Source of the DNA: Cyanodermella asteris
Lineage: Eukaryota; Ascomycota; Lecanoromycetes; Ostropales; Stictidaceae
Length of the DNA stretch: 64,000 nucleotides
Reading direction: 5' to 3'
NCBI GenBank assembly: GCA_900618795.1
Contig: UYJD01000001.1
Location: forward strand, 745,221-809,220
Numbering within the stretch: the first letter of the stretch is position 1; every line of letters begins with the position of its first letter. The position numbers were made by a program, and so were the translations under genes. Positions 30,016 to 41,665 of the stretch are shown here, in pieces. The notes beneath the pieces were generated by a model. The model saw only the letters and a program-made list of their open reading frames with translations, searched no databases and was not told the DNA's origin.

Positions 30016-30820
30016 AGCTGCCACGGCTTCCCTTTTCTTCATGTTTCTGAGATCACACAATTCATTCTTCACAAGTATTGAACACAACATCAGTGTCAAT
30101 ACCATTATCCATTAACATTACAAGTACCTATCAAAGTACTTTTTTTTATATTTTTTATATTTTTTTAAAAAAAAAAAAACAAAAAAAACAAGTAAGTCTT
30201 GAAGGACTTGCTCAAGTCTTTCATTACCAACATCTACAAGTATGTCGGCACATCATTTCATTAATATTACTACAATCACACCCCCACCCACAACCACCGA
30301 CACCCCCGCCAACTTCTCCCTCCGCCACCTAAGAATCTCCATCCTCAGTATCTTTTGGCCCTCGACAGCGCCGCTGGCGGTCGAGCTCCGTGCGTGGCTC
30401 CGCACCCCCTCGGAGCGCGCAATCCGCCACGTGCGGATGCACAGCGATGACGTGGTGTCGTCGAGGGCCCCTCCTTCTCTTCCTTCGCCCTCTCCTCCTT
30501 CTCCTGGGTCAATTGCGCCCGGCGAGGCCCTCGCCGCGCCTGTTTGGCGCCGTCTCCGCCGCCGTCGCGGTCTCGCTCTGGCTGCTGGTGGTTTTTGTTG
30601 TTGTGGAAGGAATTTTTTTCATGCGCGCGATTTTCCAGTCGCCCGTGAGGGGTTACAAACCCACTCCAAAAAAATTAAAACCTAATCAAAAAACAATCAA
30701 AAGATTTGAAAACGCAGTGCATTCATTGTCGTTCGCCAAAACGCTACATATTTACTGACCTTGCCCAAAGTCTCCGCCTTCCCCGCTCCATCATGCAATC
30801 GTCGTCGTTCAATCATTCAC
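30016..30820. other. intergenic with A/T tract and a GC-rich open block
   Basis: About 30138-30190 is a T-run followed by an A-run. About 30360-30620 is markedly C+G-rich with two overlapping plus-strand frames (30242-30685 and 30390-30758). The second would encode one strong hydrophobic helix (VSLWLLVVFVVVEGIFFM). I cannot show that either is a real gene. Confidence 0.4.
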
Positions 30821-32424
30821 TCACTCGAGCTTGCGAGTTAGTGTGTCGTTGATACGGCTGTAAAATTTGGCCGCATTAGCCCTGCTGAATGTGATCTCTT
30901 CCGTCAGGTAATCAGGCAAGATCTCAAGAAGGTCGCGGTCCCGATTTTGGTCCAGCCGAGGCGTGTATTGGAGTTCTGTGTCTTCGTATGTCGCGGTAGA
31001 GTCTGCAGTGTCAACGGACAACTGGAAATGCAAGGCTATCGGACAGGTTAGCAGGTCGATATTCCTAGTAAAGATCGGACCCCCAACTTACTTCCGTTGC
31101 ACCCCGTCTGGATGCAATCGTAGATGTCGGCCTCTGGTGATCTTTCGACCCCACGCACGATGAGACCGGTCAAATCACTATAAAGATCCTCCTTGAGCTG
31201 AGCGATCGCTGCCTGAGCGGCCGCAGCTCGATCCTGGGCTAGATTTTTGCCCTTCATGGCCGAACCTGGCACCCTTGAGTTGGAGCCCACATCGTGGCTC
31301 GCTTGTCTTGTCGCTGCCAACTTTGCTTGCAAACTCTTGTTCTCGCTTTGAGCCACATTCAACTTTTCGGTGAGCGCGGTAAGCTGCGACTCAGATGCCT
31401 TCAGTCGTTCGTCGCCAGCTCTCGCCAGCTCCTTTGCCTTTGAGATCTGTGCTGTGAGAGAGGTGTTCTGTCCAGCATCCTTGCGAGCGGCAGCCAGTTC
31501 AGCTTTCAACGATGCAATTAGGTCGTTAGCGGCCTTCTCCTGAGCTTGGCTTTGTGCTTTGAGGCGTTCCAAATTGGCGTCCGCTTCCTTTACGCCCACC
31601 TCGTACAGCTTGCTGTATCGGACCTGCAAAGATTCGAACTTCTTGGTCATGTCGCCTAGCTTACGCCGCAGAGTCGGATCGCTACCACGTTCAGAATCGG
31701 AATTGCTGCCAATTTGGCGATGGACAGGACGCCAAGTTGCAGCTTGCAATTGACGAGTACCAGCTCGTATGCTGTTGCTCTGTCCGTAAGTCGATCGAGG
31801 GATCTGATCATCTTGCAATTCAGACTCGTCAACATCCATGGGCGCTGTTTGCGACTCAGCAATGATAACTTCCGATTCTGCGTCCACGCCTGGAGCTGTT
31901 TGAAGCCGTGATACCGTACTTTTACCTCGCTTCGTAGCAGCAGATGTAATTCTTGATCCCGGCGGTCGGTTGCTCGGGTTCGGTGATATGTGCTCGTCAG
32001 CTTCTTCATGGTACAGCTGTGCCTTCGATGTTACGTTTTTGGCTGGCTTCTTCGCTGGTGGCCGCCCACGTTTCTTCGGAACAGGCATCTCCTCGACGGC
32101 CTCCTCTTCCATCTCTTGGTCATCTGGGGCAGAATCTGACTGTTGTTGATGCTCTGCAAATTCGTCCACCTCTTCAGTGTCGTCTGCTGGCTGCTGCTCG
32201 TTGCTTCTCTCCGTCAACGGTGCACGCCTTGTCGATTTGGTCGTTGCTTTCTTCTTGCTCCCACTCAAGCGCTTGCTTGCGGGCTTTGTCTTCCTGGGTT
32301 TTCTGGCGGCTGTAGGTTTCTTTTGTGGTGGGGCAACGTTCTCGTCGAGTGCATCGGCCATGTCGACGTCGCTGCCGTCTGAATCCAACATTCCCGCCAA
32401 AGTCGATGCGGTCTTCGGAGCCAT
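30821..32424 (-). CDS. PCS1: Pcs1/Csm1 monopolin-complex kinetochore protein
   Basis: Exons 31092..32424 and 30821..31035, 56-base intron (donor GTAAGTTGG, acceptor GATAG); 515 residues. The N-terminal half is disordered and basic with an AT-hook-like KKRGRPPAKK. A long coiled coil runs about residues 255-390 (LRRKLGDMTKKFESLQVRYS onward). The C-terminal globular Csm1/Pcs1 domain is completed only by the second exon: LYSDLTGLIVRGVE, DIYDCIQTGCNG, LHFQLSVD, YTPRLDQNRDRDLLEILPDY and LTEEITFSRANAAKFYSRI. Csm1/Pcs1 dimers pair with Mde4/Lrs4 and clamp microtubule-binding sites at kinetochores, and also act at rDNA; this role comes from the family. The splice restores family continuity exactly, so the structure is well supported. 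Confidence 0.9.
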
Positions 32425-32933
32425 ATTGTCGACTTGCTCCGCGCAGCTTAGCAGTCAGTGGAAGAGCGAGAAGTTGTTTCTGGAACCGTCAATTGCGAGC
32501 GCTAAAGTGCATCAGTTCCCCCTTGAAGAAGAAAAGCCCGGCGTCAAGCTTAAGAGGACAATAAAGGAGCGTCAGTGAAGGACATAACAGGACTCCTCAG
32601 CAGAAGGGAACTCTTCTTAAGAAAGCGCAATGTGTTCCTCAGATACATACAAATCGAGGCCGGCGGGATCCCGCGGTTGGCACGCGTCGCGCCAATGCAA
32701 GCACGGACCGCGTGGATCTCCCGCGCCACACTGTGGCGGCTTTCGTAATGCGTAGACGGCCGCGGTTCGCTGGTTCCAAAGTTAGGCTTAGTACCTGATG
32801 CGATGCATCACCGCAGTACAGTCGTTGGGCCTCCGAACATGTCCTTGCCTTGAATCCTCGTGCTGAGTGCTCGGCCTTGTTATTTTACTGTGCAGGTCCA
32901 CCGCGGGTCTCCCTGTCCCTCCCAAGATACGAC
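32425..32933. other. divergent promoter region of PCS1 and MSP1
   Basis: About 500 bases separating two head-to-head genes. The stretch 32650-32770 is C+G-rich. No other gene seen. Confidence 0.5.
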
Positions 32934-34223
32934 ATGGCGCCACCAGATACGAGACCAAAGTATGGCTTCCTCCAAGATCTCGTCCTAATTGCAGCCGCCG
33001 TAAGTACCTGCATAATATTCGTTGTGCAGCCACTGATCGCTCGTCAGAACGTAGGTGTCTTCTACTTGGTCAAATACGTCCTTTCGCGGCTAGAGACCGA
33101 AGAAGACAAAACCAGGAAGCAACGCGCACAAGCCAGCAACGCACATCTACAGCGACTCGACCAAATAGCCGACAGGCGGGAAAAGGAGGCCGGTAGCGAC
33201 CCGCAGCACAGCGGGCGCGCACGGAAAGAGGATCTACAACTGAATCAATATGAACAGGCGATCGCCATGGAAGTTGTTGCACCGGAGGACATTGCGGTGC
33301 GCTTCGAAGACATCGGCGGCCTAGACGAGGTTATCGAAGAGCTAACCGAGTCGGTCATCTACCCACTCACAATGCCACATCTCTACTCTCACCAGTCAAG
33401 CTTGCTAAGTGCTCCACCTGGCGTACTATTATATGGGCCTCCTGGGTGCGGCAAAACCATGCTGGCCAAAGCTTTGGCAAGAGAGAGCGGAGCGACGTTC
33501 ATCAATCTCCATATCAGCACATTGACCGAGAAGTGGTTCGGCGACAGCAACAAGTTGGTCAGCGCCGTCTTCTCCCTGGCAAGGAAGCTTCAGCCTACAA
33601 TAGTGTTCATTGACGAGATCGATGCCGTTTTAGGGCAAAGGCGGAGTGGGGAACACGAGGCAAGCAACATGGTGAAGGCCGAGTTTATGACGCATTGGGA
33701 CGGACTAGCAAGCGCAAACACCTCTGGCGAGCAACAAAGAATCATGGTGCTGGGCGCGACCAATCGAATACAAGATATCGATGAGGCTATTCTGAGGCGG
33801 ATGCCCAAAAAGTTCCCTGTTAGCCTCCCCAACGCCCAGCAGCGGCTAAGGATATTGGGTCTGCTGCTCAAAGACACCAAAGTGGACAGGGCGAACTTCG
33901 GTCTCAAGCTGTTGGTAGAGGCGACGTCCGGCTTGTCGGGCAGCGACCTCAAAGAAGCGTGCAGAGATGCAGCCATGGTACCAGTGCGAGAATTCATCCG
34001 GCAGCAGAGGGCGGCAGGTACCCCGATGAACTCGATCAACTCGCGAGATGTACGCGGTCTGAGGACTGAGGACTTCTTTGGTGCCGCAGGTGGGAACCAG
34101 ATACTGGCCAAGATGCTGGCCAAAGCAAGGCCAGAGAAGAGCAAAGCCCCCGCTAGTGCGATCAGCGAAAAGACTGCAGTCTCATCGCTCGACGGCAATG
34201 AGACCGAGGAGGTCAGTGATTAG
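32934..34223 (+). CDS. MSP1: Msp1/ATAD1 mitochondrial outer-membrane AAA ATPase
   Basis: AAA+ translocase that extracts mislocalised tail-anchored proteins from the mitochondrial outer membrane and peroxisomes. The ATG at 32934 (MAPPDTRPKYGFLQD) gives 429 residues; an ATG 28 codons upstream is not family-like. A transmembrane helix lies at about residues 14-33 (LVLIAAAVSTCIIFVVQP). The AAA core contains VRFEDIGGLDEVIEEL, Walker A GPPGCGKT (about 168), the pore loop KWFGDSNK, Walker B IVFIDEID (about 222), sensor 1 LGATNR and the arginine-finger region ILRRMPKKF. The small domain follows with SGLSGSDLKEACRDAAM. Length and order are normal. The C-terminal 40 residues are low-complexity and acidic. 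Confidence 0.95.
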   Translation: MAPPDTRPKYGFLQDLVLIAAAVSTCIIFVVQPLIARQNVGVFYLVKYVLSRLETEEDKTRKQRAQASNAHLQRLDQIADRREKEAGSDPQHSGRARKEDLQLNQYEQAIAMEVVAPEDIAVRFEDIGGLDEVIEELTESVIYPLTMPHLYSHQSSLLSAPPGVLLYGPPGCGKTMLAKALARESGATFINLHISTLTEKWFGDSNKLVSAVFSLARKLQPTIVFIDEIDAVLGQRRSGEHEASNMVKAEFMTHWDGLASANTSGEQQRIMVLGATNRIQDIDEAILRRMPKKFPVSLPNAQQRLRILGLLLKDTKVDRANFGLKLLVEATSGLSGSDLKEACRDAAMVPVREFIRQQRAAGTPMNSINSRDVRGLRTEDFFGAAGGNQILAKMLAKARPEKSKAPASAISEKTAVSSLDGNETEEVSD

Positions 34224-35650
34224 GTAAGACGGCGAGCAAGGCTGTTTACTTGCTGTCCAGCCTCAGCGGCATATCAAAGGAATGCATATAGACACGGGCG
34301 CAGCAGAAGCTGATTGGCATGGCTCTCACCATGCTTTGAATGACGAGACCACGACCTTCTTTCCACAAGCGTATTTGGCTCACAGCTACAAATAATGACA
34401 AATCGGGCGTGAGATAAGAATCGCGGTAGTCAGACTTGTAAGGATGATGAGGAAGGACTGGCTGATGCTGACTCTTGAGGGTCGAGCCTTGTATCCGCGC
34501 ATGTGGTAGAGGATTCCATCAGGCCTTCTGGTGCTGGAATTGACGATGTTCTCGTCGCGGGCAGAGGAGCTTCTTTTCATGATGATCACCAAGGCTCTCC
34601 CGCTGATAACGATATCGGCAGCGGGCTGGCGGGTCAGTGCCTTCATTCGTCTGAGCGGAAAGCCCCGTCATCAAGCCGAGGCAGCGCGAGATATAACTCT
34701 GCAGATGGTTCGGCTTAGGTAGAATCGCAAGCAAAGCTGTAAGATGGTCGCCGGACCATCAGCGAGGTTTTGCGAGCTGACGAGCACCCTGACACGAACG
34801 ACAGGCTGGCGGCGCGTTGCAGGCGAGAATGCCTTGAACGGGTGGGCTGGTGGCCGGCAGAACGGCCAGCAGACAAGGCGAATGAGGTACAGTATACTGT
34901 ACTGAAGTAGCCTCGATCATTGCACGACATTTCTCAACCCTTGGAAGGATAGCATCAGCGGCTCCATGTCGACGACAGCGATGGAGCGTGGGTCAGGTGG
35001 ATGCTAGCAGGGATCATTGCTAGCTCGTTGTCGCCGAAGCTGACTTGCATGGCGCCGCAGTCACCTGCTTCTGCTCTGCCCTCCGCCCCAATTCTTGTCG
35101 TCGCCTTAATTTGGCTCTTCTCGACGCTATTGTATTCTCCTGCGCTCGTCTCTTGTCCCTCCAACCTGCCGCGACCGAGAACTAGTGCGCAGATAATCTG
35201 CTTTTGCTTTTGCCCGAGACATAGCCTGATTTCCTCCTACCTGCGGACCGAGTCCTTCCACACGTCTCCGCTCCAATCGACCTGCGACTCCTCGTCCCAT
35301 CTCCTGCCAGTTCGCAGCATCGTTTATCATCGCAGCAACCCCTCAGAACGACGCACTCGTTGAACGGCACTGGGCCAGTTTGCGACTGTTGGTGCACCGT
35401 CAGCGCCTCGCCCTTTGCTTGCGGCCTGACAAAGATCCAGGCGCCCCGCCACAGTATTGCGTCCGACTGCTGCCGCTTTGCGACACGGCCGTATCGTTGC
35501 AGTCACCCTCATCTCCAGGTCATCGCTTCTCAGCGTCCTCCGCGCTCCTGACTTCATATCGTCATCGAGTCATTCTCCCGGTTCGCGCACGACTCAACAG
35601 GCTGTCACGATCCCAAGAAACTGTAAGACACCTACAGCCACGCGCCCGCC
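34224..35650. other. intergenic, long BEM1 leader
   Basis: From about 35040 to the BEM1 start the plus strand is C/T-rich, like a long 5' untranslated leader; it contains ATG-initiated short frames (for example 35001-35363) that could be upstream ORFs. A minus-strand frame at 34386-34646 ends in a hydrophobic segment (SFLIILTSLTTAILI) but matches nothing I know. Confidence 0.45.
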
Positions 35651-37639
35651 ATGAAGGTATGATTCGTTGCATTGCAACTTGGCATTGTCCCCACTGACCG
35701 GTGCGGAACAGGCGATCCGGCGATCTATCAAAGGCGATAAACATGACCACCCGCGCGCAGTATCCATTCAACCAAAGTCGGCCCTGGCCATCACACCACC
35801 CAAAAAGGTGAGTTTCGAGTCGCGAAAGAGACGTGTTCCAGAAGTCTGCGTGTCATAGAGCCAACGAGGGGGCACAAATCGCACGCTTTGCGATACGCAC
35901 GAGTCGCATTGCGGAGTACTTGGGCTGATTCGATGTGCTCGCGCACGAGACAGGTCATCAAAGCGCTTTACGATTACGACGCAAACCCGAGCAAGCCCCA
36001 CGAGCTGTCCTTCCTGAAAGGCGATTTCTTCCACGTAATCAGCCGCGAAGACGACCAGGACTGGTATGAGGCTGCGAATCCGGTCAACGGCGCGCGAGGC
36101 TTGGTTCCTGTGACGTATTTCGAAGTCATTGGTAAGACCGAAAGGCAAAGCTCTTCATCTCAGCAATCCATCAGCAGCCCGATGCCTGTCGACTCAGGCT
36201 TCAGCACAGGTGCAGGCATACACGCCCGATCAGCAAGTTCAAACATGGCAGGGATGGGAGGCGGCCCAAGAATTTCGGCGATGGGTAGAGGTGGTGGAAA
36301 GGCGAGCGCCATGGTCTACGGCATTGTGCAATACGACTTTACAGCTGAGCGTCCGGATGAGCTAGATGCGAAAGCCGGCGAGGCCATCATAGTGATTGCG
36401 CAAAGCAATCCGGAGTGGTTCGTTGCAAAGCCTATTGGACGCTTGGGGGGCCCAGGGTTGATACCCGTCTCCTTCATCGAGATTAAAGACATGGCCACAG
36501 GCGAGGCCGTTAAAGATCCACACGAGGCTGTCAGGAAAGCTGGCGTGCCAAAGGTCGAAGAGTGGAAGAGACTTGCGGCGGCGTACAAGGACGGCAGCAT
36601 AGCATTGGGCAAGATCAACCCCGAGATACCAAGCGGCGCAACAGACGCACCGAATGCATTTGGACCAAACACCAACGACCAGCAACGATATACCGCCAAG
36701 CCTTCGCAAGGCCAAATGCCTCCACCAACCAATGGCCAGCAACGAATTCAAGATCTTCTTGCACCTGTCTCCGCCTCTGTCCCGCGCTACTGTTTCGAGA
36801 ACGACAAATACTGGTTCATAATCGAATGCGTCCTCGAAGATGGCAGTCACTGGGAGCTGAGTCGCTACTATCAAAACTTCTATGACTTCCAGATCCAGCT
36901 GCTACAGGCTTTTCCGACCGAGGCAGGGAACGGAGAGAACGTAGGTCAGCGGATTCTTCCATACATGCCTGGTCCGGTCACATACGTCACAGATCACATC
37001 AGCAATATGCGGAGGGAGTCACTGGATGACTACGTGAAGAGGCTTCTCAACCTTCCTGCATACATCAGTAGAAGCGAAATTGTGAAACAACTGTTCGCTC
37101 CTCGAGAGGGTGACTTCGAGCTAGATCCGCAGGCCATGCAAGTGGGCTTTCGCCTAAGCCAGGGGAGCAGAGGCAGTAATGGCCAATCGGGAGGATACGA
37201 GCCTGGCAATGGCACGCACCTCGACTCTCAAAATACGATGCACCGTCAACCTTCATCTCTTACACAAGGATCCAGTCGAAACAGTGGTCAGCAACAGGGT
37301 GTGTTCACGCCCAATTCATCGAACACGGCCCTCTCCAAGGAGGCCAACGGACAACCACACCAGAACGGGGCTGGTAACGGCGCCAATCCCACGGGGGCAA
37401 TGACGATTAAGTGCTGGTGGGGCGAGGATCTCGTTAAGCTTAGAGTGCCTTCAGATATCAGCTTCATCGCCCTGAAAGAAAAGCTGGCGGAACGCTTCAA
37501 AGCTGGGAAAGACCCAATCAGAGTCACATGGTCCGACCAGCAATCCGACGACTCGCATGAGCTGATGAGCGACCACGACCTCGATTGGGTCCTTCAGCGC
37601 ACTGGCGGCAAGCTTATTCTGTTCGCGAATTACGTTTGA
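35651..37639 (+). CDS. BEM1: BEM1 polarity scaffold (SH3-SH3-PX-PB1)
   Basis: Scaffold that links Cdc42, its exchange factor Cdc24 and PAK kinases at sites of polarised growth. Three coding exons: 35651..35656 (only ATG AAG), 35712..35807, and 35954..37639; 595 residues. The joined start MKAIRRSIKGDKHDH is typical of filamentous-fungal Bem1. Domains: SH3-1 about 34-95 (VIKALYDYDANPSKPHEL to LVPVTYFEVI), SH3-2 about 148-210 (MVYGIVQYDFTAERPDEL to GLIPVSFIEI), a PX domain about 310-430 (PRYCFENDKYWFIIE, MRRESLDDYVKRLLNLP), and a C-terminal PB1 domain about 513-595 (TIKCWWGEDLVKLRVP, SDHDLDWVL) for binding Cdc24. Both introns have consensus ends. The middle linker is Gly/Asn/Gln-rich. All domains are complete. 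Confidence 0.95.
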
Positions 37640-40600
37640 TCCACGCGTGACCCGGTACTGGACGACACGGGCTATAGTTTTCTTTTCAGCGGCACAGGAT
37701 ACGTGAATTTAGCGCAGCAGGAACGGCGTCCAAAAGGTTCACAACGATGATACGACGAAAATGATAACACAACAATCAGTACGACATGATTGGGAAGCTT
37801 TGACAGAGCGTGTCATATGGAACGTGACCCGGACACGTTACAAGAAGCTGCGACAAGACGAATTTGCAACGCTTTGACTTTGAGCAAACCTATCGAAACC
37901 ATACTTTGCTGGATTCGACAAAGTGACAGATTGGGATCCATAGCCTCAGAGGCGTTCAAAGATTTGGGCAAAGCGTTGCCGACTGTTGGTGGATTTGTAG
38001 GCTAATGGAGGAAAAGTACGAGCGACGAAACCCGGGAGATCTTTACTCTTCAACTTGCTTCGTGACGAGTCAATCAGAATTCCCTTAGCTTTCAGCCTGT
38101 GCCCACATATCGAGCTGACTAGTTGTCACCCTTTGCTGTTCGGTTCGACTAGCATACACGTGCATACTAATTTCTGCTCGAGGCTTTTGTTTCGCCCAGC
38201 CTTCCTGCCAACGATGGCTGAGTCTCAAAACTTGCAGCATACGATGCAAATTCAAGGCGCGTAGTTAGAGCCTCCCGGATGTACAATGGAACCTGAGTCA
38301 AAGATCTTGCGCTAAGTTGACTGGTTTGACGCGTATCTGAGCGGCTGTACAGCAATTGTCCTATAAATCGCCCGAATAGAGAAATGATCACCAGCTGAGT
38401 GGGCATTTGCCACACATAGCTCGTTACGCCTCATCTCGCAATGCAGGGCCACTTCTAGTCGCCTGACACCAACACACTTGGCGTCGCCGTCAGCGTGCGA
38501 GCTGTCGGGAAGGGAGACACGGCCAAACGATAGTGTCTGATCCCAGATCAGGCTGTCAGCCTACGTCTTGATCCCCGACCCGAAACACGATCTGCAATAC
38601 ATTGTCGTTTCACATCCGGTCATCAATCTGGCCTCAGGGTTTCTTGGGCATTCAGGCTGATGACCAGCGGGGGGCGAATTACGCGAACAGCCGGCCACTG
38701 CAGCATTTACGGCTTCGTAGGGTTGCTATTCCTGGACATGCTTGTCGGACAAAGCAGACGATCCGGGTCATAATGAGTGTTGGGGTCGGTTTGACGCTCG
38801 AGCACGTACGTGGAGCTCAGAATCAGATGACGGGGTTGCTAAGGCTCCCCACGTGGAAGCCGACGACCCTGTCTCATCCATGGCGTCATTTCTAGTGTGC
38901 AACGTGGAGTCTTTCCCAGATACAGTACCAGGGACGGTTCATACTCAAAGCTACTTACTGACTGTATCCACTGTAGGTCGTTACGTACAGGAGTGAGGTG
39001 TCTACGTGTGCCTGGCACCCAACGGCCTCCGTGCGATGCAGGTCTCCGACGACCGCCTTCCGGCCTTTCAGCGCCGAAGACGTAATTGTGTGTTTTCCTT
39101 GAACCAGGAACTTGTGGGCCCGCCGGCCTTGAATTCCTCAGATGGCGTTGGGAAAGCTGCTCGGGCCTATTGAAGTTTCAGTCCCTGGTTTGCTGTCGCG
39201 TGTGGTGAAAGGCCACCGTCGAGTAGTGGCTCGAGAAACGTAACAATAATGAATCGAGGCTGGTCCTGCCGGCTGCTGGCAACTCGTTCTATGCTGATCA
39301 ATCGATGCTTATGTATATTCTATGACGTTGTATCTGTGTACAGGGGGCCAGAAGTCTAGGTAAGGTAGTCAGTCGCTTGCACAACTGTCTCGGTGTTGGG
39401 AGAACCCTTGTTGCCTGTTGCATGTTGCCCCTGCGGCGCCGTGCATGACTGACAGCAATGGCCTCATGGAGAAAATCAATTGCCACTGCCGCAGTATGCT
39501 AGTCCCACGTGGACTCGCGAAAAGCACAGCTAATCATCGCGCCGAGTTGTTCGTATTTCACCCGCCAGTGCGACGGTGACACTGGGAAATCTGCCAGTGT
39601 TGCGACCGCAAGGAAGCGAGGACTTCGCGGCAGCCTTGGATGCTTTCGGCGCAAGAGAAGGAGAACAAAAATGTCAAGTTGCAAAGAGGCTGCAAGCATG
39701 CGGCGCAATGGCTGAATTGAGCGAGGATCCTGTCGTCAACAGGCAAAGCGTGCCCAATCGGTCATGACCAATCTCATTATCCATCTCAACCGACACCATC
39801 CGAGCGCATGTCAAAGCCAAAAACATGTGCGTAGATACTGTACCAGGTGCGCAACTGCGCATGCACACGAGACAGTCGGAGACACATAATTTATACTGTT
39901 GCCCGTCGGCGCCGCTTGGCCCTTGGGCCATGGTGATGGTCAGATAAAGTTCTGGATGGCTCTTTGGCTCCTTTGCTCCCCGTGTCCCTCATGGCAGTTC
40001 GGCCCGACGGCGCCTCCTGCTGGCTCCCCACGAATCAGATCGAGTGTGCCTGACCCATCAAGTCGTTGGCCAGTGAGAGTCTGTCGCTGCCGTTGTTGCG
40101 AGCGTGCCCCAGGACAAGCCACCTCGATTGGGTGTGACATGTTGCCGTCATGGAAAAGTCTCGCACCGACAACGTCAACAACTAAAGCGCCTGTCACAAC
40201 CGTCCCATTGGCTATGTTTGTCCAAGTAACAACAGGCGTGAGATGGCGTCGTCGAGATCACGTCTCTGAAGATTGCTGAGGGTCTAGAGATGGATGCCGT
40301 GCTGCAGCTCAGGCTAAAGTTCAGTTCAGCGTGCCGCGACCCATGCCGATGCGCCATCGAAGCCAAAGACCCCGAGCATACTTTTGTTCTGGCTTCCCTG
40401 CTTCTCATAGCAACCAACCTCCCTGCAGCTTTCAACATCCTCTTCGCCTTCCCATAGTCATCATTCTGCGTTGTCCTTCCCTCAGTCGGCCGCACCATCG
40501 GCTGTGTCGAACCTTAAGCGACCGCCGCACTGCCTCCTGCGTCTCTTGGTCCGTCAGCCCTCGGTTGTATCCATTATATCATCTTATAGTCAAAGCTCTC

Positions 40601-40760
40601 AGCCGCGCACGCGTCTATTCACTGCGTGCTTTTAACTCAATCGGCGGTTGTCCCGTTCTATCAGACTAGAGTTTCCTGTTACCACTAGACTCTTACCCTC
40701 ACGCCTCATTCCGATACACGCCATTTTGTCACGGACATAGGAAGGGGCCGTCAGTCGGGG
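37640..40760. other. 3.1 kb without a recognised gene, up to the assembly gap
   Basis: Only short overlapping frames on both strands. I see no conserved domain, tRNA or obvious tandem repeat. Composition is near that of the flanks, so it is not an evident A+T-rich mutated repeat. Confidence 0.5.
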
Positions 40761-41488
40761 NNNNNNNNNNNNNNNNNNNNNNNNNNNNNNNNNNNNNNNN
40801 NNNNNNNNNNNNNNNNNNNNNNNNNNNNNNNNNNNNNNNNNNNNNNNNNNNNNNNNNNNNNNNNNNNNNNNNNNNNNNNNNNNNNNNNNNNNNNNNNNNN
40901 NNNNNNNNNNNNNNNNNNNNNNNNNNNNNNNNNNNNNNNNNNNNNNNNNNNNNNNNNNNNNNNNNNNNNNNNNNNNNNNNNNNNNNNNNNNNNNNNNNNN
41001 NNNNNNNNNNNNNNNNNNNNNNNNNNNNNNNNNNNNNNNNNNNNNNNNNNNNNNNNNNNNNNNNNNNNNNNNNNNNNNNNNNNNNNNNNNNNNNNNNNNN
41101 NNNNNNNNNNNNNNNNNNNNNNNNNNNNNNNNNNNNNNNNNNNNNNNNNNNNNNNNNNNNNNNNNNNNNNNNNNNNNNNNNNNNNNNNNNNNNNNNNNNN
41201 NNNNNNNNNNNNNNNNNNNNNNNNNNNNNNNNNNNNNNNNNNNNNNNNNNNNNNNNNNNNNNNNNNNNNNNNNNNNNNNNNNNNNNNNNNNNNNNNNNNN
41301 NNNNNNNNNNNNNNNNNNNNNNNNNNNNNNNNNNNNNNNNNNNNNNNNNNNNNNNNNNNNNNNNNNNNNNNNNNNNNNNNNNNNNNNNNNNNNNNNNNNN
41401 NNNNNNNNNNNNNNNNNNNNNNNNNNNNNNNNNNNNNNNNNNNNNNNNNNNNNNNNNNNNNNNNNNNNNNNNNNNNNNNNNNNNNNNN
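40761..41488. other. assembly gap (run of N)
   Basis: 728 undetermined bases. Open frames that appear to cross it are artefacts of unknown codons. Confidence 0.99.
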
Positions 41489-41638
41489 CGTTACATCTGC
41501 GATGGTCATGGGGTCTCTTCTCAGAAATACATAGATCGGGGTAATGATGTACGCTTTGACCCCGTTGCTGATGATGATGGCCTGAATGATGTTTGTACAC
41601 CACTCAACAAGGACTCGAAATAGGTCTGACTGAATCAT
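41489..41638 (-). other. partial open frame at gap edge, unrecognised
   Basis: A minus-strand frame of 50 codons begins with ATG at 41638 (MIQSDLFRVLVEWCTNIIQ) and runs into the gap without a stop. It is moderately hydrophobic. I do not recognise the family, and it could be chance or a remnant. Confidence 0.2.
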
Positions 41639-41665
41639 AGACCTTTTGCCTGGCTACTTATTTAG

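Noticed and set aside
32934-34223. Functional cluster of chromosome or mitochondrial genes
   Set aside because: Mis6, Pcs1, the Cdc13-like gene and the SUMO protease are separated by unrelated genes on both strands; neighbouring placement is probably chance.
40632-41638. Two long minus-strand frames (295 and 323 codons)
   Set aside because: Nearly all codons are unknown bases in the assembly gap; only about 50 codons on one side are real.
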